From: Larus michahellis
Lineage: Eukaryota > Chordata > Aves > Charadriiformes > Laridae
Direction: 5' to 3'
Length of the DNA stretch: 64,000 bases
Assembly: GCF_964199755.1 (NCBI RefSeq)
Contig: NC_133903.1
Location: 7,581,001-7,645,000 of the forward strand
Shown: positions 1-10,665 of the stretch, in pieces
Layout of the letters: every line of letters starts with the position of its first letter
Position numbering within the stretch: position 1 is the stretch's first letter
Made by a program: the position numbers and the translations under genes
The notes under the pieces: model-generated
Told to the model about the DNA's origin: nothing
The model's database searches: none
The model's input: only the letters and a program-made list of their open reading frames with translations

Positions 1-799
1 GCCCTGGGATCTATTTTGAACACGATGCCTTTAGTGCCATCATTTGTCTTTGTCCACATAACAACCTGGTTCACCTTCCCCAGCGCTCCCACGCGTGCCG
101 GTGCACCGTGCCCGCTCGCACACCCTCCGCACCAGGGCAGCTTTGCCGGCAGTGCCTGCGGGCAGGACAGGTGCGGTGATGGGCAGCTCTGGGGGTGTGC
201 CGGCTGGCAGCTCGGTGACGCCGATGGGCGGATGGGCAGCACGGGGATGTGCAGCCAGGCAATGCCATGCAACTGCCCTGAGCGCTGGGAGCCCGGCTGG
301 AGGCATCACGCTCCTCGCAAAGGCCGAGCAATGCTGCAGGGGAAGGGCAGGGCTTGCAGGACCCATCCCAGTGTCCCCAGCATAGTGGGCAGTGGGGGGT
401 AGGGTGGGCTGGCAGAGGCAGTGTGGGACCACCTACCCCATCCCTGCCGGGACTAGGGGCTTAGTTAGAAACAGCCCCAGGATCCGCACACACCGGAGCA
501 GAGACAAGCGGGGAGAAGAGCCGCTGCGGAGCTGCACAGCCGCGAGGAGCGCGCCGTAAACAGCCCAGCTGCAATGCAGGAGCCGGGCAGGCGGCTGCTT
601 TGTCTGCTCCAACAGCTCTGGCAGCCACAGACCGAAAAGCCACGGGGCCCTCGGCGAGGAGGCGGTGCGGAGCTGGGCTTCCAGCAGCCACATCTGGAAG
701 GAATCAGCCGGCAGCTGCTGCCGCCACTGAGAGCCGTCCCCAGTGCCGAGCCCCACGCCAGGTCGGGGAGGAGACACTACCAAAGCGGCCGGCGGAGAC

Positions 800-1025
800 A
801 GCTGCGGGCACATGCGTGCACGGGGCAGATGCACGTGGGCACACGCATGCACAGGGATGCACAGGGGCACACAACACACATGATGCACAGAAGCAGTTGC
901 ATGCACACAGATGCACACACACACATGGGCGCACGCAGGCACACGCGTGCACAGGGGCACACAGACGTACAGGGGCACACAGGTGGCACAGGGTGTGCAC
1001 AGGGGCACACAGGCGTACGCTGGTG
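800..1025. repeat. Degenerate CA-rich minisatellite
   Basis: Imperfect copies of a motif close to GCACAGGGGCACACA are repeated, mixed with CACACA runs and ACGC variants. The array lies in CASKIN1 intron 1. The open frames over it, rich in HTH or CAP repeats, are artefacts of the repeat. Confidence 0.8.
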
Positions 1026-4000
1026 CAGAGGAGCCAGCCGCCAGCAGGCACGGTGCTCGGAGAAGCAGTGCCCAGGCCATGCCCCATGGCAGCTGCTTGG
1101 GCACCAACTCCAACCTGCTCCATCTCCAGCTGATACGGGCCATGGCAGGACACAGAGCCGGGGTCCCATCGGCCTGCTGTGCCCCCAGGTCACCCACAAC
1201 CCTCTTGATCTGCTCGGCTCTCACCAGGCGGCCCGTAGTGACCTTGCCAGCGAGACCCAAGGAGACCCAGGCAGATCCAGCATTACCCCGTCAGCCGCTC
1301 TCCCACCATCCCAGCACCATGCTTCCCTGGCCCCACGGCTTGTGCCGGGCACCAGCACCCATCCATCACCGGAGCAGGCCCAGCACTGCATCCCCGGCTT
1401 CCCATTTCTCAGGCTGATTGCTCCTGTCGCTGCAGAGCCCAGCGTTAAACACCTCATTTTCTACTCCCATATTGAGTTGGAAAATACTATTAACATTTCA
1501 TTACAGCTTTAAAGATCCTTCTCAGTCCAGCCCGCCACGGGATCACTCCTGCCCCGGGCAGCCTGCGCTGGCCCCTGTCCCTCTGGGGATGGAGCACAGA
1601 GAGGGTGAGAGTCCCACGCGCCCCAGCTGTGGGACAGGATGGTAGCCCGAGGCAGAGCTGGACATAGTCACTTCATGCTGGCCCAGCGACCAGCCCGGCA
1701 TGATCTGTACCCATGGCACACTCAGACGCAGCCAGGGCACAAAGCGGCAATGGAGCAGCAGCATCCGTGCAGGCCAGCATGAGCCCGAGCGCTCCAGAGC
1801 AGGTTTTGCTTCCCAACGCCTTTCCCCCACCTGCGGGAGCCTGGCTGGGCAGTAACAGCATCAGCCATTAAACACCAGCAAATTAGTTCTCCGGCGCTCT
1901 ACTGACAGAGTCTGAACACTTGTGAGAGGCACCTTTAGCCGCTGGCTGGCGAGGGCAGCGCCAGTGGGCTCACGGCCAGTGTTCAGCCAGAGGCTCACAG
2001 CCCCGGCTCTGTGGCGCGGCCAGCAGTGCCCAGCCCTGGCAGTGCCCGGTCCCGGTGCAGCGGCACACACCGCTCCCAGCACACGCTGCTCCCGCAACAG
2101 CACCAGGATGGAGAGTGTCACGGCAAACACGTTCAAGCACAGCCCTGAGCATCACCGCAGAGCCACGCGGTCCCCTCCATCACTGGCACCGCAGCTCCCA
2201 CCAGCCATGTGCCCAGGCCAACGTTCATCAAGGACCCACCACTGCTTTGCCACCCATCGGGGTTCCGCCACAGCACCATGCAGCCGCCATCCACGGGCAT
2301 CACCACCACGGGGCCGAACAGCCACCAACGGGGCCCTGCAGGCACACAGGGAGCAGGAAGGGACTGGGGACACCCAGATGCACCAAGGGAGGGAGGGAGC
2401 CGATCGCAGCCTTTCCCAGTGGATGCAAAGGGGAGGGAAGGGTTAAAGGGAGCACAGCAGGGCAGGGAAGATGAGACAGATGCCAGCCTGGCTACTGGAA
2501 ACCATGCTCGGCTGGCAGGGAAGGAGGAAGCTGTGGAGGGGGGCTTGATGTGCCCACAGCACCTGGCTCTGCTGCACCACCAGCACCTCAAGCATCCACA
2601 GCACTGTCACCCTTGGGTGCAGCCTGGCCCTGCCACATCCCCAGCTGCTCCCTGGGAGCATCACCCCACCACAGTGCACGGGCATCGAGGAGTACCACGG
2701 CACCCAGCAGCAAAGTCCTCATGCGGGAAACAGGCAGAGCTGGCAGCCCGGGAGAGCCCCAGGCACGAGGGGCTGCCCGCCACCGGCAAAGGGCTAATTG
2801 GTGTTAAGCCAGGTGAATTTGGGACTGCCACGAGAAAATCCAGGCCAGCGAGAGAGCCTCGAGCCGGCAGCAGAGCTGCCAGCCCATGGCCCTGCTGCTC
2901 CTCGGTGGCGGTGGCCAACAGCCCGTGGTCCTCTGCAGCATCCCCCGGCAGGCAGGGACCCCGCAGCCGGCCCCGAAGCGGGAGCTGCGCTGGGGCATCA
3001 GGGGGCAGAGGAGGGTTTGCACCCACAATTCCAGCCCAGCCGGAAAGAGAGGCAGGAAAATGTAAAATAACGAGGTGTCACCCCAGGCTGAGTAATAATC
3101 CCCCTCTGGAAGGAAACTTGGCACACGCCAGCCTGCGCCCGCCTGCCAAGTCCTGCTGGGAGCGAGGTTTCACACGCGGGCTAGAAACCCCAAGAAGAAG
3201 TTTATAAGGGACTTGCTGACACACCGTTAAGCGTGGCAGTGGCAGGAGCCGCTCAGCCCCGACCGCCATCCCGGGACATGGCTGCACCATGCACCGATGC
3301 ACCAACATCGCCCCGTGCCAGTATTGCCCTGCCTGCCCCAGCCTGCCTCCTTGGCATTCGCCCCTTAATCCATGCTGAGGGGATCGGGGGAGGCCGCGGG
3401 AGCAGCATCCAGCCATGGCATAGGGGATGCGTGGGGGCCCAGCACTTCTTTGCAGCCCCACAGTTTGGCCAAACTACCACAGGATCCGGCCCCACGGCCC
3501 CTTCCTCCTGCTCCAAATGTCCTGCCCGGCACCGATGGCTCCAGAGGCCAGTAGCCCCCGGGGGCTCCGGTGTCCTGGCAAGCACTGCCTTCTCCCCCCT
3601 GCCTGGGTTTCCCCTGCAGTGAGGAGGGGGCTGCCCCAGCGCCTGTGGTCAGGGAGGGACAACGGGAGCCATTAGGGCTGGCTGCCGCCTGGGGAAGTTT
3701 CCGGTGTTACCGGAGGGCCGGGAGGAACGGGGCAGCTCTGGCGGCTGCCGGCCGTGCGCGCCTTGGGCACTGCACCACAATTGGATTTGCAGCTGCCCTG
3801 CCTTTTACTGCATGGAAATTGAATTGTAAAATGTCAAAGACATGTCCTAACTGCGCCATATTAGCCTGGTTTTATTAAATACTGTTATCAGAGGAGATTA
3901 TTAATGCAATCAAACGCAGGCAAAAAAACCCAGAATTAACTGGCCGCCACACAGGAGGATGCACCAGAGGGCAGGAGGCAGCCGACGAGGCCCTGCCCAG

Positions 4001-5446
4001 GGACCCCGTGTCCCCAAGGGGTCTGGCTCCTTCCTCCCGCTGCCCCCGCATCCCGGAGCCCTGGTGAAGCAGCGATCCCACCCGGCTGCTGCAGCTCCGC
4101 TCGCAACCCGGGATGGGTCCTCACGGGATGGCAGCACCCCAGGGGGTGATGAGCCTGGGGGTGCTCGCTGAGCTTTGGGGTCCCTCCCCTGCTGCCCACC
4201 CTGCCTGCACCACGCACATCCTCCGAGGAGCTGCCTGGCTCCTGTCCCAGACTTTTCACCAGTAGCGGGCTCTGCCCACCCTGCATGGTCCGGAGCTGGG
4301 AGCAGCGCGGCTGGAGGCAGCCGTGGGGCCAGGGCAGCACTGGTGACAACGGGGCTGGGGTCCCTCCCCGGGCAGGGCAGGAACCACTCCCCGTGTGTGT
4401 CAGCGAGGCCAGGGCTGGCTGGGATAAGCCCCGAAATGCCAGGGCTGCTGCCAGCGACATGCAGGGCAGGACACAACCCTGTGCTGGCGGCAACACAGGA
4501 ATGGGGCTCTCCTGCCCAGGACAGGGGCACCCCGAGACCTGCCCCCTCCTCAGCACCCATACCGCCTGGCAGCGGGGCCAGGATGGGCTGGGTTACCCCA
4601 GCATGGCAGGGTGCAGGGAGTGCCAGGCTCCATGCGCAGCTCCCGAGCCCCGCCAGGCAGCGTGGTTCACCCAGCCCCAGGCATCCCGGAGCGAGGTACC
4701 CAGAGCTCCAGTGGCACACGAGGACACGAGCCCTGACAGCAGCCTGGGGGGACCAGGGTAGCACTGAGGGCCAGGCATGGGACAGAAAACACAGCCCCAC
4801 GGGACACAGCCCCGGCTCGCACCCACACAGCCGAGCTGCAGCCGGCCTCTGCCGTCCCGGGTGCTCGCCCTGGCACCATGGGGCCGTGTGCCGGGACAAC
4901 CCCAAAGCCCCACAGCCCAGCGGGAGAAGAAGCCAGAACAGAAGGGCCCAGCCCTCAGCTCGAGGTCCCTCCCGTGGCACTGGCGGGTGCCACACAGAAG
5001 CCATTTCCAAAGTGGACGAGCCGCCAGCAGCACTGGCCTCAAAGGGAAGGAGACCGCTTGCTCCAACACACCACAGCCGAGGAACTGCCGCTTCCCTGCA
5101 CGGCACAGCACAGCCCCGTCTCCCGCTGCCCAAAGCCCCGCGTGCCCAGATGGGGACGGTGCAGCGGGCACGGGCGCTGCTGGGGATACCCCGGGGCCCC
5201 GTCCCATCCCACGGTGCCCAAGCCGGGGAGCCGAGGGGAAAACGCCAAGTCACTACAATTCTTCGAGGTAGCACCGGGGAGGAGGGGACAGGCAGGGGAA
5301 CAGTTTGCTGCCAAATCCCTGCATCTGATTTGCGTAACTTTCAGACAACCTTATCAATTATGGATGCCCGGGAAGCGAGCGCGGTGCGCGCTGCGGCCGG
5401 CCCGGGCCCCACAAACTCATACTCCACACACTAAATTGGGCCCCAC

Positions 5447-5460
5447 GTCGCCATAGCAAC
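5447..5460. promoter_or_regulatory. Perfect X-box (RFX-type) motif in an AT-rich island
   Basis: The 14-mer GTCGCCATAGCAAC fits the RFX X-box pattern GTNRCC-NN-RGYAAC at every position. It sits in an AT-rich island of about 200 bases inside the GC-rich CASKIN1 intron. RFX binding here is an inference from sequence alone. Confidence 0.5.
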
Positions 5461-6321
5461 CCGTGTTAATTCACGCAGGGATTTTTAAAATCTCATTTAT
5501 TAAACCCCACATGAATAGGATATTATCCAGATAACAGAGCTAAGTTACAAATCTTCCTGGTGCCGCGCAGCGCAGGGAGTACCCGAGGCACGCGTGGGAC
5601 AGGCACGCGGAGGGGACGGGGGACATGGGGACGCCGCGGCATGGGGACAGCCCCTGCTTGGTGCTCTCCCACCCCGTGCCGTGAACCGCTCCTCCAGCCC
5701 CGCTGCCAGAGGTGCTCATGCCCCCCAGGCCAGGAGCATGGCACCCACGGCGCTGCCGCCGGGCAGGAGAGACGGGTCCCATGGGGAAACGGCGCCAGAG
5801 CAGCCCAGCACTGGCACTGGTGGGTTCAGCAGAGCTGGAGAGGCACAGCCCAGCCAGGGCATGGGGCAAGCATCCAGGCCTGCAGCGGGAATGTCCCCAA
5901 CACCAAAATGGCCAGGCTTGGCCTCACTGGGTGTCCCTCGTCCCTCGCTCACAAGCCTGGGAGCACCACTGGCCACCGCGGCCATCCCACCCAGCAGTGC
6001 CTGGCAGTAGGAGAGCGGCCGGTGCGGGAGATGCAGCAGAGCAGGGCTGGGAAGGAGAGGGATGCAGGAGAAGGTGGTGGCACTCCGGCACCGCTGGCCG
6101 TTGCCACAGCAACACCAGCTGTGTGCCTGGGCCAGCGGCGATTGGAGAGGGGTGTGCGGGCGACAGCATTGGGCACAGGCCAGATGTCGTCCCCATCCCT
6201 GCACACTGCTCCGAGAGGCCACAGAAGCAGCAACACCTGGAGCAGGTTGGGATGAAGGGGGGTCTGAGCTGGAGCCTCTCCTCCCCCTGTACAGGCCCTT
6301 GGCAGTGACAACAACAATGGC

Positions 6322-6572
6322 ACTGGACGTGGGGGACACCACGCTGGCCCTGCATGGCACCAGGACATGGGGGACACCACGCCAGCTCTGCACAGCACAA
6401 GGGACTACACGCTCGCCCTGCACGGCAGCACGGACATGGGGGATGCCATGCCAGCCCTGCACTACAGTGGGGACATGGGGGATGCCACGCCAGCCCTATT
6501 CAGCACCAGAACACAGAGGATGCCACGCTGGCCCTGCTCAGCCAGGGACAGGGGACACCACACCAGCCCTGC
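6322..6572. repeat. 38-bp tandem minisatellite, about seven copies
   Basis: Successive units begin GACATGGGGGACACCACGCC and run about 38 bases, ending in a CTGCACAGCAC-like segment. Copies at about 6324, 6362, 6430, 6468 and 6506 are recognisable, with a shortened unit around 6400 and degenerate units at the right end. The array lies in CASKIN1 intron 1. Confidence 0.82.
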
Positions 6573-6847
6573 TAGCCTCTAGGGACACGGGGGTGCCCAC
6601 GCTCAGGGAGCACTAGGCCCCAGAGGGAGGGACATGGGGTGCAGCAGCGAAGGGGCTGTGTGCCCAGTGACCTGATGCCACATGAGTGCTTCCCACGGTC
6701 CCTGCCCGTGCCCAGGGATGGTCCCCAGCCCCCCAATTCAGCCCCGTGCACCAGGCCTGAAACCTGCGGCTGCATCAGCACCATGAATAATTCAGTCCCG
6801 GGTGGAACGCCTCAACAGAGCAGTTATATCGTACAGAGAGCAGATAC

Positions 6848-7225
6848 TCACGGAGCTACACACACGTACACACACAGATACACACGTACACACACACGCG
6901 CACCCCCGCAGCCTCACGCCTGGGCACATACACCCGGGTGCACACACAGAGACGTGCAATCCCAGCCGCAGAGATGCACCCAGGGAGATACCCATGGAGC
7001 CACATCCAAACACCCCCACACGGAGAAACACCAACACAGCCACATCCAAACACACATATGCCAGGGTACACACCGATACACAAACACAGACACGCACCCA
7101 AACACAGACACACATGCACACCCAGCACGCACGTACACACGCACAGACACGGGCAAATGTGTGCAGGCACCAGCAGCCCCGCTGCACACACGCACAGTCC
7201 GTGCACACACGCTCCACACACACGC
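6848..7225. repeat. (CA)n-rich low-complexity tract
   Basis: CACACA, ACACGTACACA and CAAACACAGACAC segments alternate over nearly 400 bases, with no stable longer unit. The tract borders the CpG-rich part of CASKIN1 intron 1. Confidence 0.8.
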
Positions 7226-7735
7226 AGATGCCTCCAGCTCTGCCCTGCCTGCCCGGCCGCAGCCCCCTGCCCATGCCCAGGCCAATCCACCCCCCTCCCG
7301 GTGCACCGGCCCGGCCCGGCCCGGCTCCCCGGAGGCTGCTCCCGGGTGCAGGGCAAGGGCAGCCCGGCCGGTGCCCGGCCGTACCGGGGGTTGCACCGGG
7401 GCCGGCGGGGCGATCCTGTGCAGCACCGAGCACCCGCCGGGGATGCTCCGCCGCCGTCAGCCCCCCTTCTCCGGGCTGACCCCCCCGCCCCAACCCGGGG
7501 CGCCGCCGGGGGGTACCCGGCACGTTTACGGCCCCCGCCCGCGCCGCACCGGGGAAGGGCCGGAGATGCTCCGGGGCCGGGCAGGGCGGCATCCCGGGCT
7601 GGGCCCCGGGAGCAGCGGGCGGGATGCGGGCCCCGAGCCGCCCCGCCCGCTGCTGCGATGCCGGTCCGCGCACCCCCCACCCCAGCCCCACCGGCACCCC
7701 CGGCCCGGCCCGGCCCCGCCGCGGCGGCAACTCAC

Positions 7736-7829
7736 TGGCTTTGCCGGGCTTGGGCCTCTGCAGCAGCTTCTGCACGGCCGCGATGTCCTCCGCCTTCACC
7801 GCCTGCACCAGCTCCTGGTCCTTGCCCAT
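7736..7829 (-). CDS. CASKIN1: CASKIN1 first coding exon (CASK-interacting synaptic scaffold), 5' end only
   Basis: The exon encodes 31 codons beginning MGKDQELVQAVKAED, which nearly match the start of vertebrate CASKIN1 (human MGKEQELVQAVKAED) and lead into its six ankyrin repeats. The start codon is at 7829-7827. The exon ends after one base of a codon at a consensus donor (gtgagt) at 7735-7734, and the reading frame beyond is shadow. CASKIN1 is a cytoplasmic neuronal scaffold with ankyrin repeats, an SH3 domain and two SAM domains, and it binds CASK. No exon carrying the ankyrin repeats was found between 1 and 7735, so the rest of the gene lies left of the window and this region is intron 1. 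The neighbouring MLST8-BRICD5-PGP-E4F1 order supports the identity. Confidence 0.87.
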
Positions 7830-7961
7830 GGCTCCGCGGCGCCGGGGCTGCCGGCTGCGGGCTCACGGCCCGAGCATCCTCCGCGGCGCGGCGAGGGGCG
7901 GGCGGCACGGCGCGGCACGACTCGGCTTGGGCCCCCCCGCCCAGTCCGCTCCGGAGGCGGG

Positions 7962-7962
<1 letters not shown>

Positions 7963-7993
<31 letters not shown>
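7963..7993. repeat. (CGG)n microsatellite, about 10 units
   Basis: A pure run of CGG triplets sits about 135 bases upstream of the CASKIN1 start codon. On the coding strand it reads as CCG, and it could lie in the 5' untranslated region. Confidence 0.85.
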
Positions 7994-8092
7994 GCGCCCG
8001 GGGCGGGGCGGGGCGCGGCGGGGCGGGGGGGCCGCACCGGGAGCGCGGGGGGGGGCGAGTTCCGGGGGGAGGGGGCGCACCGGCAGCGCGGG

Positions 8093-8132
8093 GGGAGGAG
8101 GAGGAGGAGGAGGAGGAGAAGGAGGAGGAGGG
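8093..8132. repeat. (GGA)n purine tract
   Basis: A nearly pure GGA/GAG run of about 13 units with one GAA interruption lies in the CASKIN1 CpG island. Such tracts are polypurine and length-variable. Confidence 0.8.
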
Positions 8133-8330
8133 GGCGGGAGCCGCCCCGGTGCCTGCGGGCGGGGCACGGGGATCCCCCTCCCCAGCGCGGGGGAAGGTGC
8201 TGGGGCCCGGGGCGCGCCCCGGTGGGAGCCGCCGCCGCCGCCGCTCCTCAGCCGTGGCGTGTAACGAGCTGGCGGGTCTCTGCCGCCCCGGCAGCCCGGA
8301 GGGGAGAGCGGGGAAGCAAGGCTGCTCGGG

Positions 8331-10510
8331 GCCTCTTCTTCCTTGGGGAGGACCCCCGTGGTGTTGGGGGGGGGCAATGACCCCCGGGCTAGAGGAGCGG
8401 GGGCTGGCGGCCCGAGCAGAGCCAGCCCCGGCACCCCGTGCTCCCCAGCCCCGCTCCGGGGTGCCCTTCACCGGTCCCCGTCCCGCTGCTCTGCCTGGCC
8501 GTTGCAGTCACCGACCGTCAGCCTGTGGTGGCTGATAATGGGAACCAGGCTGGAGCAGCTTTTCAATTTCTTTAAATAAAGCCATTATTACTGCCTAATT
8601 TTCCACTTTTATAGACACAATGGCCAGTGACATTCGTCCCCTTCCACTTTTTTATGGCTTAAATGACTGCGACATTAAAAGTGTGGAGGGTGCCTTGTGC
8701 TGAGGGCTGAGGATGCTGCTGAACCAGATAGGAAATGGGGCCAGCGATGGACAAGGCATTAATGTGCTAACGGTGCCCAGTCAATGCAGACCACAGCCAT
8801 CACTTGCACAAAATCATGCCCAAATTTCTGCCCTCCCAGATGGGTTATTGCCTAAAAGCCTTGTGGAGGTCCCAGCTCTGGCAAACCAATGTTGGGACAC
8901 TTTGGTCCGAAAAGCTGGTACCCAGCTGGCCCCTAAAGCGCAGGGCAGTGAGGCAGCCAGCTGCACGGGGACAGGCGGCTGCAGACCTGGGCGAATGCCT
9001 GTGGCAGAGGGAAAGATGGAACCAAGCAAACTCTAGACAAACATGAACAAAGCTCCTCCCTGATGCCCCCTGCCCACCTTGTGCTGGCCCATGCCCCCTA
9101 AACCGGAGCCCAAGGATGCCCTCCGCAGCCCCTGACTCCCTCCGCAGCCCCCAGCTCCAGGCTGAGCCCCCCCTCAGGGACGGCAGGGTCCGTCTCCTCT
9201 CCCCACCCCCACTTTCCAATCCAGGACATTTGGGTTGCCAGCGCGAAACGCCGTCTAATCTGCCCTCTAATCCCGCAGCCTGGCTGCGTGCGGCTGCACG
9301 GGGGGCCTGAGCCGGCGCGGGTCTCCCTGGGCTGGGGGCTGGGGCTCCGAACGCACCCAGGGGCCCAGGGAGGTCAAGGGCTTCCCTCACATCTGCCACC
9401 ACTTGATAACAAATGAAGCTCCTCAACAAAGGTCCCTTTGTGCCCCACAGCTCTCTCCTGCTGGGCTCCCACACCCAGCACCCAGGGACCCAGCACAGAC
9501 ATGAGACGGGGCAGACCCTGTCCCGATGGCCTCACCAGACACCGGGACCTTTGTGACCAAGCCAGGACACAGGGCAGCAGGGCTGTGTGGGGCTGAGTGG
9601 GGTGCACAGAGCCATCCTGACCCTCCTCCCCTGCCTGAGCCAGGCTTTTGCAAAAGGAGCTCCAGACCGCCTCGCGTTTCTGTGGCTCCCTCCGGGCCCT
9701 TGCCAAGTCGGGTTGGTCTTTACAGAGCACAAAAATGTGCAGGGAAATGTCTGTGTCGCTGCCCTGCGCACGCTGAGCAGAAAACGGCGCCCTGAACAGG
9801 GAGAGCTGTGGGTACGGGGAGGTTTGCCTTTGCCCCCCGCTCTCTGTTGCGGGCATGGGCACTATGGAGGAGCGGGCATGTGGAAACTCTTGCTTGCAGG
9901 AGCCGGAGGCACCACTGGCAGCAGGGGGGCTCACCCATACAGGGGTCCCCCTGCTTCTCCCCCCCCCCCACGGCTGCCTTTCTGACAGCCGCAGGCAAGG
10001 AGCGTGGCGGAGGCCCCTGCCTGGGCGCGGGAGGCTGGACGGGCCCGGGAGCGCGTGGGGGGCCCCAGGCGCTGGATTAAAGGAGAGGAAGGAAGAGATG
10101 AAAGCAACATTTGGAGGATGGCTCAGCTCGGCGCAGGAAGAGAGCGCCGCGCTCGCCCCCCCTCCCAGCGATCAGGGGCTCACAGTGGCAGCCGCTGCTG
10201 AAAGCACCCACGGGGTTGGGGAGGGTGCTGAGGGGAGCCTGGCAGAGTCCCCGTGCACCCCGCTCATGCACTGCCCCATCCTGGGTGCCAGCCCTCGCCC
10301 GGTGGCACGCAGCACCCAGCACCTGCGCCGGGCTGGACCCCGTCCTGCAGGGAGGGCACGGCCGCCCTCGAGGGCAGCACGAAGCACACGGGCATCCCAT
10401 GGGCTGCCCTCTCCCTGCCCTCCATCACGGCTCTGCCCCGTGGCTGCCAAACCCTCCAGCCTGCACGGGGAGGGGGCAGAGCCGCAGCCCCCGCCAGCAC
10501 CCAGCAGCAT
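8331..10510. other. Intergenic region between CASKIN1 promoter and hexosaminidase gene 3' end
   Basis: No exon is supported here. An AT-rich island at about 8560-8690 interrupts the GC-rich sequence; it contains TTTAAATAAAGCC and TTTTATGGCTTAAATGACTG stretches and may be a conserved non-coding element. Open frames on both strands have no recognisable domain. Confidence 0.6.
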
Positions 10511-10522
10511 CTACGAAAATAC

Positions 10523-10528
10523 TTTATT
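10523..10528 (-). terminator. Poly(A) signal of the hexosaminidase D paralogue
   Basis: AATAAA on the minus strand lies 138 bases past the stop codon. It gives a short 3' untranslated region ending near 10505. Confidence 0.75.
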
Positions 10529-10665
10529 GTGGAAGTGGGATGTGCAGGAGCTCTCTGTACAGTACAAACCAACAGCAGCAACGCAGTCACCAGCACACAG
10601 ACACTCAACGACAGCACCCAAAGCCCACCTTGGAGGGGCAGTGGGAGCCGCAGGGGGGATGGCCC

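Larger units (their letters stand above)
1..7735 (-). other. CASKIN1: CASKIN1 intron 1 (partial), no supported exon
   Basis: This GC-rich stretch holds many long open frames in every direction (for example 2209-3207 plus and 3910-5274 minus). They lack any recognisable domain and are typical of stop-poor GC-rich DNA. It contains the minisatellites described separately. It also contains several short AT-rich islands (about 1450-1515, 3770-3940 and 5325-5530) that stand out from the surroundings and may be conserved non-coding elements. Confidence 0.7.
7830..8330 (-). promoter_or_regulatory. CASKIN1: CASKIN1 CpG-island promoter and leader with trinucleotide runs
   Basis: This stretch just upstream of the CASKIN1 start codon is extremely GC- and CpG-rich. 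It holds a run of about ten CGG units (CCG on the gene's strand) near 7963-7993 and a GGA-rich run near 8093-8132. These probably lie in the 5' leader or core promoter. The transcription start was not located. The CpG-rich block extends into the gene, to about 7250. Confidence 0.6.

Noticed and set aside
3910-5274. 454-codon minus-strand open frame
   Set aside because: It lies in GC-rich intron DNA that is open on both strands; it has no recognisable domain and an extreme Gly/Pro/Ala/Arg composition.
6639-8264. 541-codon plus-strand open frame
   Set aside because: It runs over the CA-rich tract and the CASKIN1 first exon on the other strand. The peptide is repeat-derived (HTHTHT, GGGGGG).
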